Shown: positions 33,803 through 46,344, counted from the stretch's first letter. The stretch is 64,000 nucleotides of DNA from Lingula anatina (GCF_001039355.2 NW_019775916.1:23502-87501), one strand, 5' to 3'. The notes: generated by a model from the letters alone, not told the origin. Numbers and translations: made by a program.

Positions 33803-35284
33803 CGAGAGAGATATTATACACTGTTTTCATATAATTGTTTTCCACTTAAATGATAAGCTATAAGCTTATTATTTCTATATGATTACACGGTAGTTTGTTA
33901 TGCAAAAGCCTTCCATGCTTATAACCTCTGGAGAAATCTGTTGTGTGTGTTGAGTTTCAAAATAGAAGGGCATCTCAAATGAAGATGCATGTAGATGAGC
34001 ACAAGGATGAGCACAAGGACTGCCGGTAACAACAACTTACCGCTGGCTTGAGAACTACTGACTGCCCGTCATCTAGGGTCAGGTCCGTCAGATTGAGATA
34101 GATTTGTCCCCGGTCTCCGTAGAGAGGAGATATAGAGTGACTACTGCCCATGGCACGGACTTGTCTTCTGTATGAAAGAGCAGCCCTGACTATTCTCTGG
34201 ATCTAAAAATATTATATTATATTATATACCGGTTTTTATTTTCTAATCAACCAAATACGGGTTGATTTGAATTTTCACTACTGTTAAAACACACGCCTGA
34301 TTAACATGCACGTTGATGGGGAATAAGCATTTTGTGCCTCAGACGTGGTTTTATAGGTCAAATCTATTTAATGAAATAGCTATGAATTGCATATAGCAAT
34401 AATGAAAATAATTAAATAAAAATAATAAAAGAGAATTTTGGGGAATTTCAAAATTTTCCAACAATTTTCAAAACCATCCATGGCCATAAGCCCGTTTTTG
34501 AATCACACTTGTACGCAGTAAGTGAAAAACTTTGTTGGTTTCACTCGTGACTGGAACTTATGGACTAAAAAAACTGATCTGACAACGGCTGTACATGTAC
34601 CTACCTCTTCCGATGATTTGGGTTTGGCGACAAACACGTGGTCGTAACTGACAACCTGCGCCCAGTTTGTAAACGAAACCATTTCGATTACAGGCGAAGG
34701 TCCCACGAATTCCTGCAAACATCTTTGTACAATTTGCAACTGGTGCGTGGTCGAATAGTCTGAAAAAGTAATAAGGCAATGTAAGGTTATGCATACAATG
34801 TACGACTGTTTGGCAAAAAAAGCCCAGTTAAAGATAACATCGACATATATTTTCTCAAAGTGTCACTCCGCTGCAACCCTTAAAACACAAATTAGGCATT
34901 CATTAAAGAAAGAAAAGGCTTAAAAGGGCTGTCTGATTACCAATAATAGCTAGTAATTGCATAATTTTCAAAGAAAAAAGGTTGAATGTAATAGGAGTAG
35001 GCATTTTCAGTTGAGATATATATTGACTTACGCTGTCATTAATAAACAAATGTTCACCTGAGAGGACGAGAATCTGCGTGCACTTTACACGCACACATGG
35101 ACACAAATTTGCACACAAACGCACACACACACACATGGACACAAATTAGCACACGAACGCACACACACACACATGGACACAAACTAGCACACAAACGCGT
35201 GCGCACAAACACACATACAAAATAGCACGTACCTGAGTTAAATAACATGCAGACATAAAGGCAATGAATTGCCGCAACGTACAT
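24249..35284 (-). CDS. L-gulono-1,4-lactone oxidase-like FAD-linked oxidase, copy 1 (ten exons)
   Basis: Exons: 35233-35284, 34605-34759, 34041-34202, 28187-28339, 27760-27927, 27299-27516, 26846-26936, 25403-25552, 24980-25222, 24249-24470. All borders are GT-AG, phases agree, and the total is 1614 bp = 537 residues + TGA. Residues 1-17 look like a signal peptide. The FAD_binding_4 domain follows with FTNWAQ, the GSSHS motif whose His91 aligns with the FAD-linking His of animal GULO, and PYGP with GALGTGSH. The ALO-type C-terminus has GGAPHWAK (His482) and SLDPYGVF. The family oxidises aldonolactones using O2, with GULO giving ascorbate in the ER. Signal peptide and length suit a secretory enzyme, closer to plant GULLO-type lengths than to the 440-residue vertebrate GULO. 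Exact substrate is inferred. Intron 3 (5.7 kb) carries a large inverted repeat. Confidence 0.88.
25795..26065. repeat. Intron segment shared with the second GULO-like gene
   Basis: Sequence of intron 7 (AATAGAGGCGATCTACACTT, later GTGGAGTAACGCATGCAGTG) recurs with moderate divergence at about 38785-39044 and 40490-40800 in the paralogue. It shows that the duplication covered whole genes, not retrocopies. Confidence 0.8.
26434..26464. repeat. A homopolymer in intron 7 of GULO-like copy 1
   Basis: About 31 A residues. Just to the right (26521-26640) is a short palindrome-rich segment built on CTCCCGGATAAACCGGGAG. Confidence 0.85.
29012..33298. repeat. Long inverted repeat (foldback element) inside intron 3 of GULO-like copy 1
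   Basis: The left arm (about 29012-30080) and right arm (about 31600-33298) are reverse complements over many blocks. CACCCAAACCCAATATAGAG near 29010 pairs with CTCTATATTGGGTTTGGGTG near 33275. A 75-codon similar frame occurs at 29331-29588 (minus) and 32491-32712 (plus). GGGAGGTTATGGGC pairs with GCCCATAACCTCCC. The arms are rich in GGCGGCCATCTTGAAA. The right arm has an extra internal duplication (31640-31960 versus 31990-32340). The inter-arm region holds a MITE and an N at 30468. The paralogous intron in copy 2 is only about 0.36 kb, so this is an insertion. Confidence 0.85.
30469..30690. mobile_element. MITE copy, same family as 57472-57691 in opposite orientation
   Basis: Internal sequence is shared with the other copy: ACTCCCCGCGGGGATAGATC, TAGTGAGACTCCCCG and CATTTAAGTCGG-like blocks. 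The ends read CCATTTCCATAGATT and AATCTATGGGAATAG. The left end is eroded next to the N at 30468. It lies in the spacer of the long inverted repeat. Confidence 0.7.
33634..33747. repeat. Compact hairpin / MITE with 40-bp arms
   Basis: The arm at 33634-33673 (CACGTCACGTTCGGATCACG core) is the near reverse complement of 33708-33747 (CGTGATCCGAACGTGACGTG). The spacer is 34 bp. No target duplication was recognised. It lies in intron 3 of GULO-like copy 1. Confidence 0.8.
33764..33801. repeat. (TG)n microsatellite
   Basis: TG run of about 38 bp directly right of the hairpin. Confidence 0.9.
35097..35215. repeat. 38-bp CA-rich minisatellite in intron 1 of GULO-like copy 1
   Basis: ATGGACACAAA(T/C)T(A/T)GCACAC units start at 35097, 35135 and 35173. 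The paralogue has a (CA)n tract at the same intron position (43987-44141). Confidence 0.85.
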
Positions 35285-36749
35285 AATTCCCCTCTGTCTC
35301 TGCCGACTCTCTGGGATGGAATGGCATTGGATAGCGATGTGGTCTGCTTGTTACATCAAGGACGCCAGGTGAATTTCTAATTAGGATGCCTTGTTTAACC
35401 CATCTCGGGCTATAAGATTTGAAAGGGAACGGATACACGGTAAAGGGCATTTTCAAAATGTAATTTGAGCAGTTACAACGTACATGAGCTTACGCGTTTT
35501 TTTTTTTTTTTTTTTTTTTGCTTTTGTGAGAGTGTCACTGCATATCCCACAATTTTCTGTTAAAATAATACATCCATAAACCACAAGTCATTTGAATCCT
35601 ATAATATATTCAGTGTTATTAATTTTAATTAATGTTATTCATTTAAAAAAATGTTTTTAAGAGATAGAAAGGCCCATGGCAGAGAGCAGGGAAAATACCT
35701 GGGCCCCGTATCTCGAAAGCATCGCGTATTGCGAATAGCGATATCACATAGAGGCTACACTGTAATGCGAATAGCAAGTATGGGCGAGTTATGGAATCGA
35801 GACGATTGCGCACGGTCACAATGCGCGATGCTTTCCAGATACGGGGCCCTGATTTCCATGGGCATTGTTTGCGTTGTGATTGCTGTGATGATTTGCAATA
35901 AAATACCTTGCGCTTTAATTGCAACATATTATTTCTCAACTAACACAATGCCGTTCGTTCTCAATGCTGTTTGAAACTGGGTGACCAGATGAATAAAACG
36001 TAACAAAAGTAAACAAAATAAAATATAAGTTATCAGTGCAAGTAGATATATATTATCCAGAGTTGAAGTTTTCCTTTTTGTATCTAAGGCATCATTTGTA
36101 TGAACACTTTAAAATATCAATGAACTTAGTATAATTAGTAAATGTATAACTTTTTTTGGTGATGCTCTATCGAGATCTTTGATTATGAACTGTAAAAACA
36201 TATAAGAAGAACATAAGCATTTCTATATATTTTCAAATTTACCAATTGAAAGGTTGTCTAATTTATTCAGACAAAATGGGTTGTTTCAGTCAAAAAACAT
36301 AACTTGCCCTATTTCCATAAATAAATGAATAAATTGATAAAAAGAAATCTAACAATATCAATGTATAAAAAAAGAAAAAAGGAAGAAAAAAAACAAAAAA
36401 AATATTTCAATAGTATTTATTTCATTAATCAGTATTTATTTCATTCATTTTAATCGATCTTGATTACAAAATGTAGTAACGGGAAGTGATTAAATGTTAC
36501 TAATACCAAAGCAATAACACATGGTTTAAATCCTAAAATGAGTTTAAAGACGAGACTTCGTTTTTGCGATGTTTGCATCTTAAAAAGGAAAGAGATTTTT
36601 CTTATCTCATACATCAATACAAATCACAATTACCAGACTAAATATTTAAATGCGCAGCATTGCCTTCAATGGCCAGTCAGTAAAACGCACAATACGGAAC
36701 GAAGTTTTGTGTTTACATCTTACTTACGAAACATTAACAAGAAAGCACG
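35285..36749. other. Spacer between the two GULO-like genes
   Basis: The left part is the 5' flank of copy 1 (shares GACGTGGTCTGCTTG-like and CATCAAGGACG blocks with the copy 2 flank at about 44260-44310). A T homopolymer lies at about 35497-35519. A hAT-like MITE lies at 35699-35851. The segment TTTAATTGCAACATATTATT near 35912 matches about 45192 upstream of copy 2. The right part is AT-rich 3' flank of copy 2. Confidence 0.65.
35699..35851. mobile_element. hAT-like MITE, copy 1 of 3
   Basis: 153 bp with inverted termini (C)(A/T)GGGCCCCGTA and TACGGGGCCC(T/A)G enclosing ATCTCGAAAGCATCGCG and CGCGATGCTTTC. Same family as 49438-49590 and 49808-49970. No clean 8-bp duplication was found. Confidence 0.8.
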
Positions 36750-39700
36750 TCAGAACCTGGCAACGTAAATCCCCAAAACTCTTCTTAAAAATGAATTAGT
36801 AAACACGCCGTAAGGGTCAAGCGATTTTCTGATATTTAAGAAGACCCTCAGGTCGTCGCCGTAGATGTTTCTGGCCCTGTGTCGGAGGTCGGGGTAGATG
36901 TCCAGTAGTTTCCCCCAGTGGGGTGCGCCACCTTTGATGCCAACGGAGTCACTCTCCCATGCGGAAATTATCTGAATTTTAAACCAAATGTGCCCTACAT
37001 ATTCAGCTTACTACATACCTGTAAGTGCTGTGTTTGTTGAATTTATCTTTTCTAATCAGCATGTGTTTATAAATAAAATAGGAAAACACTGCTCAAGAGT
37101 ATTGAGCGTCAAGTTAGAGATTAGTGTCTGCAGGGTGGATGCATCGACGTACACTGTGCGACATTTCAGATATATTTTCCAATAAATAAAAAAATAAATA
37201 AATAAATAAATAAATTAAATAATAATCATATGAAGGAGACTACAGGGAATTTGTTAACATTTCAACATTGACTACCGAATATGAAAATTTGCATTTTAGA
37301 AATTAAAACAATCATTTTAATTTTAAGTCTAAAGTATTATTACTTATTGATTCTTCTGGGTTATTTAAAATCTGTGCGTATGTGTGTGTGTTTGAGAGAA
37401 AGAGAGAGAGAGAGAGCGTAAGTGCACACATACGGTATATCATTTGTAGCACTTTAAAATACCTTGGTAAAAATGTCCTTACTACGCTGAAGCTCATTAG
37501 AGTTTGTCCACCTTGACTCGAGGTTAAGGGTTCCAAAGACGTCTCCAGTGGCTGCGAGCTGACCAGAAGGCACCCTGATCCAAGCAGACGGAAGTGACGT
37601 AGCACATAGGTGGCAGATGGTACTGCGGACCCACCGGAAAAGGTTATCGTGGAGGTTTTGGACGCCATCCTTGCGCGACTCGTGATTAAGTGTTGACGCT
37701 AGAGACTGCAAGATAATAATTTTCCTCAGTAAAATAATTATAGTGCTGGAAATCGGTCTTATTTTCTTGCAGCAATAATTGCACGATTTACTGAGTACAT
37801 TTCAATGCACATAATGTACTCACTGCACTTCTAGGCCTACTCTCCAGTTACGTGTTGAATCTTGATTAGACCATTGTCTGAATAGCACTACATTTGAAAT
37901 TGCAATTATGTTTTAAACTTTTTTAGATATATCAAGTCACATTGTTGCGAGGAGACTATCATTCCTCACATTTAGAATGAATTAGGTCGTTTTATAAACA
38001 AAAGGATTTATATAAATGTCAAATTTAAACGTGAGATTATAAAACAAACGGTTTACGTGTTAGGTCACCATTTATTTGACGGATAATAAATCAGTGCCTG
38101 TTTTTTTAAGGTAAACATAATTTTCCTCGTTGTTAAAAAATTCCCTTTTAGCAATGGTCATAATAATAAGCATGCAGCCCCACCTTACGACATATACAAT
38201 GTATATTCATATCTATTGCACGATATACTGTCCAATAAGACCGAAATGCAATAGCCAGCGAAAACTTACCCGAATGGCTGCGGCACTTGCAGTAAAGTCA
38301 GGGTCGGGAAAGTCGTACTCTGTGATGACCAAATTATATGGCCAGGCAGGCCCATGAACGGCCTTATGTAATGGCACTACTCGGGTGGGAGGAAGAGCCA
38401 GACGAGTCTTAAAAACTGCCTATTATAAAGAGACGTATGCGATCAAAAATGAGAAATTTGTACACATCACATACTATTCAGTGGGGCAAATAAAAATACA
38501 TGCAAAGTAATAACAGGCAAAATTCCATGCTATTATGATTTAGTTAAATCTAATATATCCATTAATATATATGTTCATTGACGGCCATTTTGAAATTCAA
38601 AAAATGTTTTAATATGTCAAGCAACACAAATAAATACAAACCAAGTTTCTTGTTATACAGTAGCAAATTATTTCAGGATAACTGACAGCCTAGATATTTT
38701 TCATACAAAGTCCTTGAACAAAAGGTTAACTATCTGCATCTTTGTCTTAACCTTTTGATCTTTAAATGGCTACATGTACAATGAATAATAGAGGCGATCT
38801 ACACTTTGCACGCCGTGACAGTGCTCACCTTTATTAGTGATACTCCTGTGGTAGAAAAAAAAACAAAAACAAAACAAAAACAAACAGCAGTGTTACCTCG
38901 TTTGTGTGACAAAAATGTCAGGAATGTATTGGTACATGTAAGTGTAGAGTCATAGGGGGTTAATATGCTACGGCCTGCTTGTCTTTGTGACCCTTACATG
39001 TATAACACACACAGATGTGGAGTAACGCATGCAGTGCGTGCCCCNTACTTATTGATTCTTCTGGGTTATTTAAAATCTGTGCGTATGTGTGTGTGTTTGA
39101 GAGAAAGAGAGAGAGAGAGAGCGTAAGTGCACACATACGGTATATCATTTGTAGCACTTTAAAATACCTTGGTAAAAATGTCCTTACTACGCTGAAGCTC
39201 ATTAGAGTTTGTCCACCTTGACTCGAGGTTAAGGGTTCCAAAGACGTCTCCAGTGGCTGCGAGCTGACCAGAAGGCACCCTGATCCAAGCAGACGGAAGT
39301 GACGTAGCACATAGGTGGCAGATGGTACTGCGGACCCACCGGAAAAGGTTATCGTGGAGGTTTTGGACGCCATCCTTGCGCGACTCGTGATTAAGTGTTG
39401 ACGCTAGAGACTGCAAGATAATAATTTTCCTCAGTAAAATAATTATAGTGCTGGAAATCGGTCTTATTTTCTTGCAGCAATAATTGCACGATTTACTGAG
39501 TACATTTCAATGCACATAATGTACTCACTGCACTTCTAGGCCTACTCTCCAGTTACGTGTTGAATCTTGATTAGACCATTGTCTGAATAGCACTACATTT
39601 GAAATTGCAATTATGTTTTAAACTTTTTTAGATATATCAAGTCACATTGTTGCGAGGAGACTATCATTCCTCACATTTAGAATGAATTAGGTCGTTTTAT

Positions 39701-42348
39701 AAACAAAAGGATTTATATAAATGTCAAATTTAAACGTGAGATTATAAAACAAACGGTTTACGTGTTAGGTCACCATTTATTTGACGGATAATAAATCAGT
39801 GCCTGTTTTTTTAAGGTAAACATAATTTTCCTCGTTGTTAAAAAATTCCCTTTTAGCAATGGTCATAATAATAAGCATGCAGCCCCACCTTACGACATAT
39901 ACAATGTATATTCATATCTATTGCACGATATACTGTCCAATAAGACCGAAATGCAATAGCCAGCGAAAACTTACCCGAATGGCTGCGGCACTTGCAGTAA
40001 AGTCAGGGTCGGGAAAGTCGTACTCTGTGATGACCAAATTATATGGCCAGGCAGGCCCATGAACGGCCTTATGTAATGGCACTACTCGGGTGGGAGGAAG
40101 AGCCAGACGAGTCTTAAAAACTGCCTATTATAAAGAGACGTATGCGATCAAAAATGAGAAATTTGTACACATCACATACTATTCAGTGGGGCAAATAAAA
40201 ATACATGCAAAGTAATAACAGGCAAAATTCCATGCTATTATGATTTAGTTAAATCTAATATATCCATTAATATATATGTTCATTGACGGCCATTTTGAAA
40301 TTCAAAAAATGTTTTAATATGTCAAGCAACACAAATAAATACAAACCAAGTTTCTTGTTATACAGTAGCAAATTATTTCAGGATAACTGACAGCCTAGAT
40401 ATTTTTCATACAAAGTCCTTGAACAAAAGGTTAACTATCTGCATCTTTGTCTTAACCTTTTGATCTTTAAATGGCTACATGTACAATGAATAATAGAGGC
40501 GATCTACACTTTGCACGCCGTGACAGTGCTCACCTTTATTAGTGATACTCCTGTGGTAGAAAAAAAAAACAAAAACAAAACAAAAACAAACAGCAGTGTT
40601 ACCTCGTTTGTGTGACAAAAATGTCAGGAATGTATTGGTACATGTAAGTGTAGAGTCATAGGGGGTTAATATGCTACGGCCTGCTTGTCTTTGTGACCCT
40701 TACATGTATAACACACACAGATGTGGAGTAACGCATGCAGTGCGTGCCCCCTACTTTGGATTCAATTTTGCTACCCAACAACCCAAGAGGGACTGCAATG
40801 GTTATATAGAAGTAAATTGGTCCCAGTTATAAGTGATTCTTTAGCAGATAAACAGTAAAGTATAAAACGTGGTGTAGGCTACATATCTAGAAATTTTATT
40901 TCGCATGCATGTAGAAAACATCCCAATATCTTAATTTTAAAAGCCTGTGCCTTTAATTCTTTAATTCGCTAGCTGCTGTCCAATAAGACCTTGGATTAAA
41001 CTCATCAAAACTCATTAAATTCATTGATATAATAGCTCGGAGATATGTGTCAAGAGAGATCGACACATTTTTAATGTACATGTAAACGCGCCTGCAGTTC
41101 ACTGACCTGTCCTTGTGACACCACTGTGACGTTATACGAGGATGGACGTTCATCTTTAATCTGTATTGTTGCCGGACTTGAAACAGGGTTAACCAGCCTG
41201 AAAAAGACATCAGAATTAATATGTTTACTGCTGGCAAAAATTATATAAACTTATGGGTCGTTTCCAGGGTATTTGAAGGTACAATATCTAGATTTTGAGC
41301 GACAAAAAGTCAAATAGTTGCCGACGCAAATATTATGAAATTACTCATTCACATACGACGAACATATGTGGTTCGAACTTGCGATTGTCTTCATGCACCG
41401 GCAATTCTTGTAGAATTGCTCTATATCTTCCGCAGCCAATCTGTCGTCAAACCAGGAAAGTTGCGTGTCGCTTTAAGTTCCCAGTGACAATACTGAGCAG
41501 TCTATAATCCCTTACAATTTGACAAAAAAATTGACAATTTACTTACTCTAACATTGCCAAATCGTTCCCGCAGTCCCATGTTTCGGGAACCAATCCTGTT
41601 TTTAGTACCTCCTGAGCCTCTTTCTCCGTCAGGGAGTTGTAGGGGTCGTGCCAAATGTTGACGTGATAGTTCCCAGCCACGACGCCCCGTAGAAAATTAG
41701 GGTCATATAGGTTTCTCAGTGGGGTGAACACGTTTTTATGGACAACGCTCACTTGTGGGATCACCTTTTATACGAAAATGGCAGAATAATGATAAAAACG
41801 GTTTACCACTATGATTTTCTTGTAAAACATTCTGTGATGTACCTTTGTGCAGTGTTCCTAGACAGTATGCACCTTTTATAAATCGGGTGCATATACTTTT
41901 AAAAATCGAGCTACTAAACGTACCAAAATGGTCGTGACGAAATAAAGAATAATGATAATTATAATAATGCATTGCATCAAGTGTTTATAGACATTTACTG
42001 TGACCGCGTTCCTCGAAACTCACTTTCAACTCAACTTCGAACAAAATTCCAAGCAGCCCCAAATTACATCGCTGTGCTTTCATTACTTCGGGGTGTGTGT
42101 CTTCACTGAAGACTCTGATGTTCCCCCATCCGTCTACCAGCCTCGCTCCGACCAAGAATGCCCCCACTGAGGCTGAATTATAAAATCCCGCCTGAAAATC
42201 AAAGAACGTACTTTATTTCCACAAACATTGACTATTTGCCTTCATTATGTTTTACAACTGGGGCATGCATGTATGCTCGCTCAGTATTTGCGGTTAAAAT
42301 TATTAAAACTCAATCTTTTAATATTAACTTCCAGTGAATATAGGATTC

Positions 42349-42393
<45 letters not shown>

Positions 42394-44012
42394 GGGAAAC
42401 ATTTTAATAAACACTTTGCTTATGGAATCCGAAGGAAGCATATTACGTGTGATCCTGTTCCGAGAGCACCCCCTATATGTGGTTCTATTATAACAGGTCC
42501 GTAAGGAAAGTGGTAACCTAAAATATCCAACTCCTGGTCAAAGTTTCCTTGGGACAGACCGGCAGCGACTCTCACGGTGGCGTGTGTATCGGAGGGTCCC
42601 TGAAAAACGACAGTATTTACATTCCGTGATAAAGGAAATATTGGCTTGACAGATTTTACTGCCTCAGTTTTTCATCATGTCATACGGTCACTGGCCGCAA
42701 GTACTTGTGTGAAAAAGTTCGCGTAGCCTCAAGGGCTGGAAAATATTAACAAGCCGTTTCTTTACACAGTTTTTTTGTATATTTTTCTACTTATAAGAAT
42801 AATTTTTTATATACTTCTTTGATAGCCGTCTTATGCAAATATGAAAAGCTATGTGTTGAATTAAAAAAAAAGCAGGGCATTTCTACTGACGATGAATGTC
42901 ACATGCACTAGGAAAACAAGGAACTGCAGTACGACCATACATAACAACAACTTACCGCTGGCTTGAGAACTACTGTCTGCCCGTCATCTAGGGTCAGGTC
43001 CGTCAGATTGAGATAGATTTGTCCCCGGTCTCCGTAGAGAGGAGATATAGAGTGACTACTGCCCATGGCACGGACTTGTCTTCTGTATGAAAGAGCAGCC
43101 CTGACTATTCTCTGGATCTAACAAAAAACGTGTTTTTTTTTTCTTTTTTACCAAATACGAATGGACTTTATTATGGCTTAAACCATACACAGCTGAAATA
43201 CGTAGATGTGAAATGAGCATTTGGTGCCTCAGGCGTGATCTTACGTGTCAAATCTGTTTCATTGAGTTATATATGGCAAAAAAAAGGAAGAATACGATTG
43301 TCGGGGAATTGCATAATTTTCCATTAATCACCATCTTCAGCCATTACCCCGTTTTTAAGTTTTATAAATTTAGTTTTTGAGACACACATGGAAGTATAAG
43401 GTGAAGAACTTCATTAATGACACTCGTGATGATAAAAAACTAGAACTTATGGATTAAAAAACTGATCTGACAACGGTTGTACCTACCTCCTCCGATGATT
43501 TGGGTTTGGCCACGAACACGTGGTCGTAACTGACAACCTGCGCCCAGTTTGTAAACGAAACCATTTCGATTACAGGCGAAGGTCCCACGAATTCCTGCAA
43601 ACATCTTTGTACAATTTGCAACTGGTGCGTGGTCGAATAGTCTGAAAAAGAAATAAGGCAATGAAAGGTTATGCATTCGAATGTTTTGTGTAAAAGTCCA
43701 GATAATGATATCATTGACAAGTGTTTTGGTTTAATTTATGCTAATATTAATGTCTCTTTGTTGCATCACCAAAAAGGCCTTCATCCAAAAGAAGGATGGT
43801 TGCTAATATTGTAATATCATTTGAAAGGCAAAAATGGACTTATGGAATAGTCCGAGGCATATTTAGTTTAGAATAGGAATTAACACTCGCACTATTATCA
43901 GTGAAATATATTCTTTATGTAAACTTAACCGTATTCAAGTACACAAATCTTCACCCCTTCCATACCTCTCACTGTCTCTCTTTTACACACACACACGCAG
44001 GAGTACATGCAT

Positions 44013-44060
<48 letters not shown>

Positions 44061-44098
44061 TCTCACATATACACACATACACGCAGGAGTGCGCGCAT

Positions 44099-44142
<44 letters not shown>

Positions 44143-44216
44143 GCGCGCACAAGTGTATAATTACCTGAGTTAAACAGCATAGAGACATAAAGGCAATGCA
44201 CTGCCGGAAAAGACAT
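36750..44216 (-). CDS. L-gulono-1,4-lactone oxidase-like FAD-linked oxidase, copy 2 (ten exons; exons 8-9 repeated in assembly)
   Basis: Exons: 44165-44216, 43487-43641, 42956-43117, 42447-42599, 42024-42191, 41547-41764, 41107-41197, then exon 8 at 39975-40124 or 38270-38419, exon 9 at 39168-39410 or 37463-37705, and exon 10 at 36750-36971. Every exon has the same length and phase as copy 1, again 1614 bp and 537 residues if exons 8-9 are counted once. The signal-like start ([15 protein letters not shown]), [17 protein letters not shown] (HWAK in copy 1) and SLDPYGVF are all present. Exon 6 differs from copy 1 at only a few residues. If the repeated block were real, exons 8-9-8-9 would stay in frame and add 131 residues, but the N at 39045 and near identity point to an assembly overlap. 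Confidence 0.87.
37341..40750. repeat. 1.7-kb near-identical direct repeat joined by one N (probable assembly artefact)
   Basis: 37341-39044 and 39046-40750 match essentially base for base, the only difference noticed being one A in an A-run near 38855/40561. The join is the N at 39045, with an offset of 1705. Each copy contains exons 8 and 9 of GULO-like copy 2. Sequence right of the second copy continues normally into exon 7. Confidence 0.9.
42353..42388. repeat. (CA)n microsatellite in intron 4 of GULO-like copy 2
   Basis: ACAC run of about 36 bp between exons 4 and 5. Confidence 0.9.
43987..44141. repeat. (CA)n-rich tract in intron 1 of GULO-like copy 2
   Basis: Two long CA runs are separated by GCACTCTCACATATAC-type sequence, with a repeated ACGCAGGAGT motif. 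It opens false His/Thr frames on both strands. Confidence 0.9.
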
Positions 44217-46205
44217 GGCTCTTCTTCGTATCTAACACTTCTCTGGAGGAAAATGGCCCTTTATAGCGACGTGGTCTGCTTGATATATTATAATGGACAT
44301 CAAGGACGTTACGAGTAAAGATGCTTTGGTTTCGTCACAGTTCGTCCAAGGACTTCATACCGTTGCCTGATGAATGGGGTCTTCAAAAGTTACAAGGTCA
44401 CAATATGGCCAGAATGTTTCCATTCACAATTTTTAATATCAAAATAAGGTACTAAATTCACCATGGAATGTTATCTCTTTATATCTACATAAAATTCAGT
44501 TATATGAGGGCTTGTCGGGAATGCGTATAAGCAGGATTTCTGATGAATGGTCGACCACTGCGTTGAAAAAAATTGAGGCAGGGGCCTAGATTACCCCGTA
44601 TCTTTACAATATTTTGATGTCTATTTCAAACCCTCATAAAGATTATTTTCCATATATGTGTACATAAGTATACCACGACATCAGTTATGTGTTGCATGCA
44701 ACGTAAAAGTTCTAACATTATATATTTGTGTAATCCAACATTGCATTACCTGCATGGTCCGGTGTGACAGGGATGGTAGTCAGCTAGAAACCATAGTCCA
44801 TTCCCTATTATTTTGTACAAGTAACATTCGTCCCATATACTAACCCCAATACAGAAACAAACTTCAACCTGTTAAACCATATTAGCTTATGGAGTCTCTC
44901 TCGATATCGTTTCAAACCATTTCCATTTTTTCGAGTGTAAATTCTGTTTATGGATTTTATGGTTTACGGGTTTCCTGCAGATCTTGTGTGTATCAAATCA
45001 TTTCCCAATTTTTTTAAATTATTAAAATGATACACCCAAAATCATTGTGAAATATGAACAATTGTCTCTTTATCTAGATTTAATTGCGATTCCTTCGCTC
45101 AAGTTTGTTATGAGTAAGTAAGTTTTTTTCATTGACTACAAATTTGTTTTGTGATTGGAGACTAGTATGTGCATTTGAATATCTTTCAGTTCAATTGCAA
45201 CATTTTATTTCTCAGCTAACGCAATCATGTTCCTGCCCAATGTTGTATGCGGACTGGAGATAAAATACATTTGAACTTTGGATTATTGACAGGAAAAGGC
45301 TCTTTTACTTTTACCACGTGTAGGTTGTCGCGGGATGGGTGACCCCCCCCCCCCCTTTACAAAACTGGACATTTCGACCCATTATCATATGACCTTAGTC
45401 ACGAGACTGACTCGTCGTTAATCATGTTAGACACGGTATCTGTAATAAAAAGCACTATTTCTAACAATTTACAACTGTGAGGTGATAATTAAAGTAAATT
45501 AAAGTACATGGAAATGGGGGTGGGACAACCTTTTTGACCAATGTTGCATAGGATAAATTTATATAAGGTGTAAGACATCAAGATAACGTGATAAGTTTTA
45601 GATATTTGCGGATTTTATGCTGGTTAACATTTGCTTTGTTTTAAAAATGAAAAAAAGGAGTGTATGTGGTAAAGGGTAAGAATTCGAAGACAACACATAC
45701 AAAATGAATTTTGGGTAATATTCAAATAACATTTTAAGCTAATTGAAAACTAAGCTTTAATAGATTACCTTGTAAGGAAATAATGAAAGATGGAATGCAA
45801 CATTAGAATGAAAAATTGTGGTAATCACGCAAAAGACAATGTACGAAGAGAAGAGAATACGTGATCAATGTTAAGAAAAAGACTTTAAATACTCTTGAAT
45901 TTGTATGAAAAATTGATCGGTGAATAAACGTGTTTGAAAGCTCCAACACGTCGTCGTAGTCAATATGGGACAACTTCCCTAATCCTGTCGTACTACTTAG
46001 CAAGCAGGATCGATCTATCTCCGATTGTATTCTCACTAAATCGCCGGAATTCCATACCATTTCAGAAAAAAACTTAAAAAACATAAAGTGTAATTTTATG
46101 CACGTGATTGTCCTATGATACATGTAGCCTGTTGAAGTTAAAAATGAATAAACTTGCGCTGGTTCAAATTTTTTTTATTATTATTTTACAGTTTTACATT
46201 ACATT

Positions 46206-46344
46206 CACGTGTGAACAACAACATATGTGACACCTGTGACAATTCACTCCGCATGGAGTCCACACTTTTTCAACATGGAAAACACGTGTGACCAACAACA
46301 TATGTGACACCTGTGACAATTCACTCCGCATGGAGTCCACACTA
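46206..46344. repeat. 77-bp spaced direct repeat, two units
   Basis: The unit containing CAACAACATATGTGACACC and CTCCGCATGGAGTCCACAC occurs from 46206 and again from about 46283, nearly identical over about 60 bp. Confidence 0.85.

Noticed and set aside
43901-44216. His-Thr or Val-Cys repeat protein near the start of GULO-like copy 2
   Set aside because: Apart from the first 17 codons (true exon 1), the frame runs into (CA)n intron sequence past a clear donor site.
45803-46123. 106-codon minus-strand frame
   Set aside because: AT-rich, no recognisable domain, no nearby exon partners or supported splice sites.
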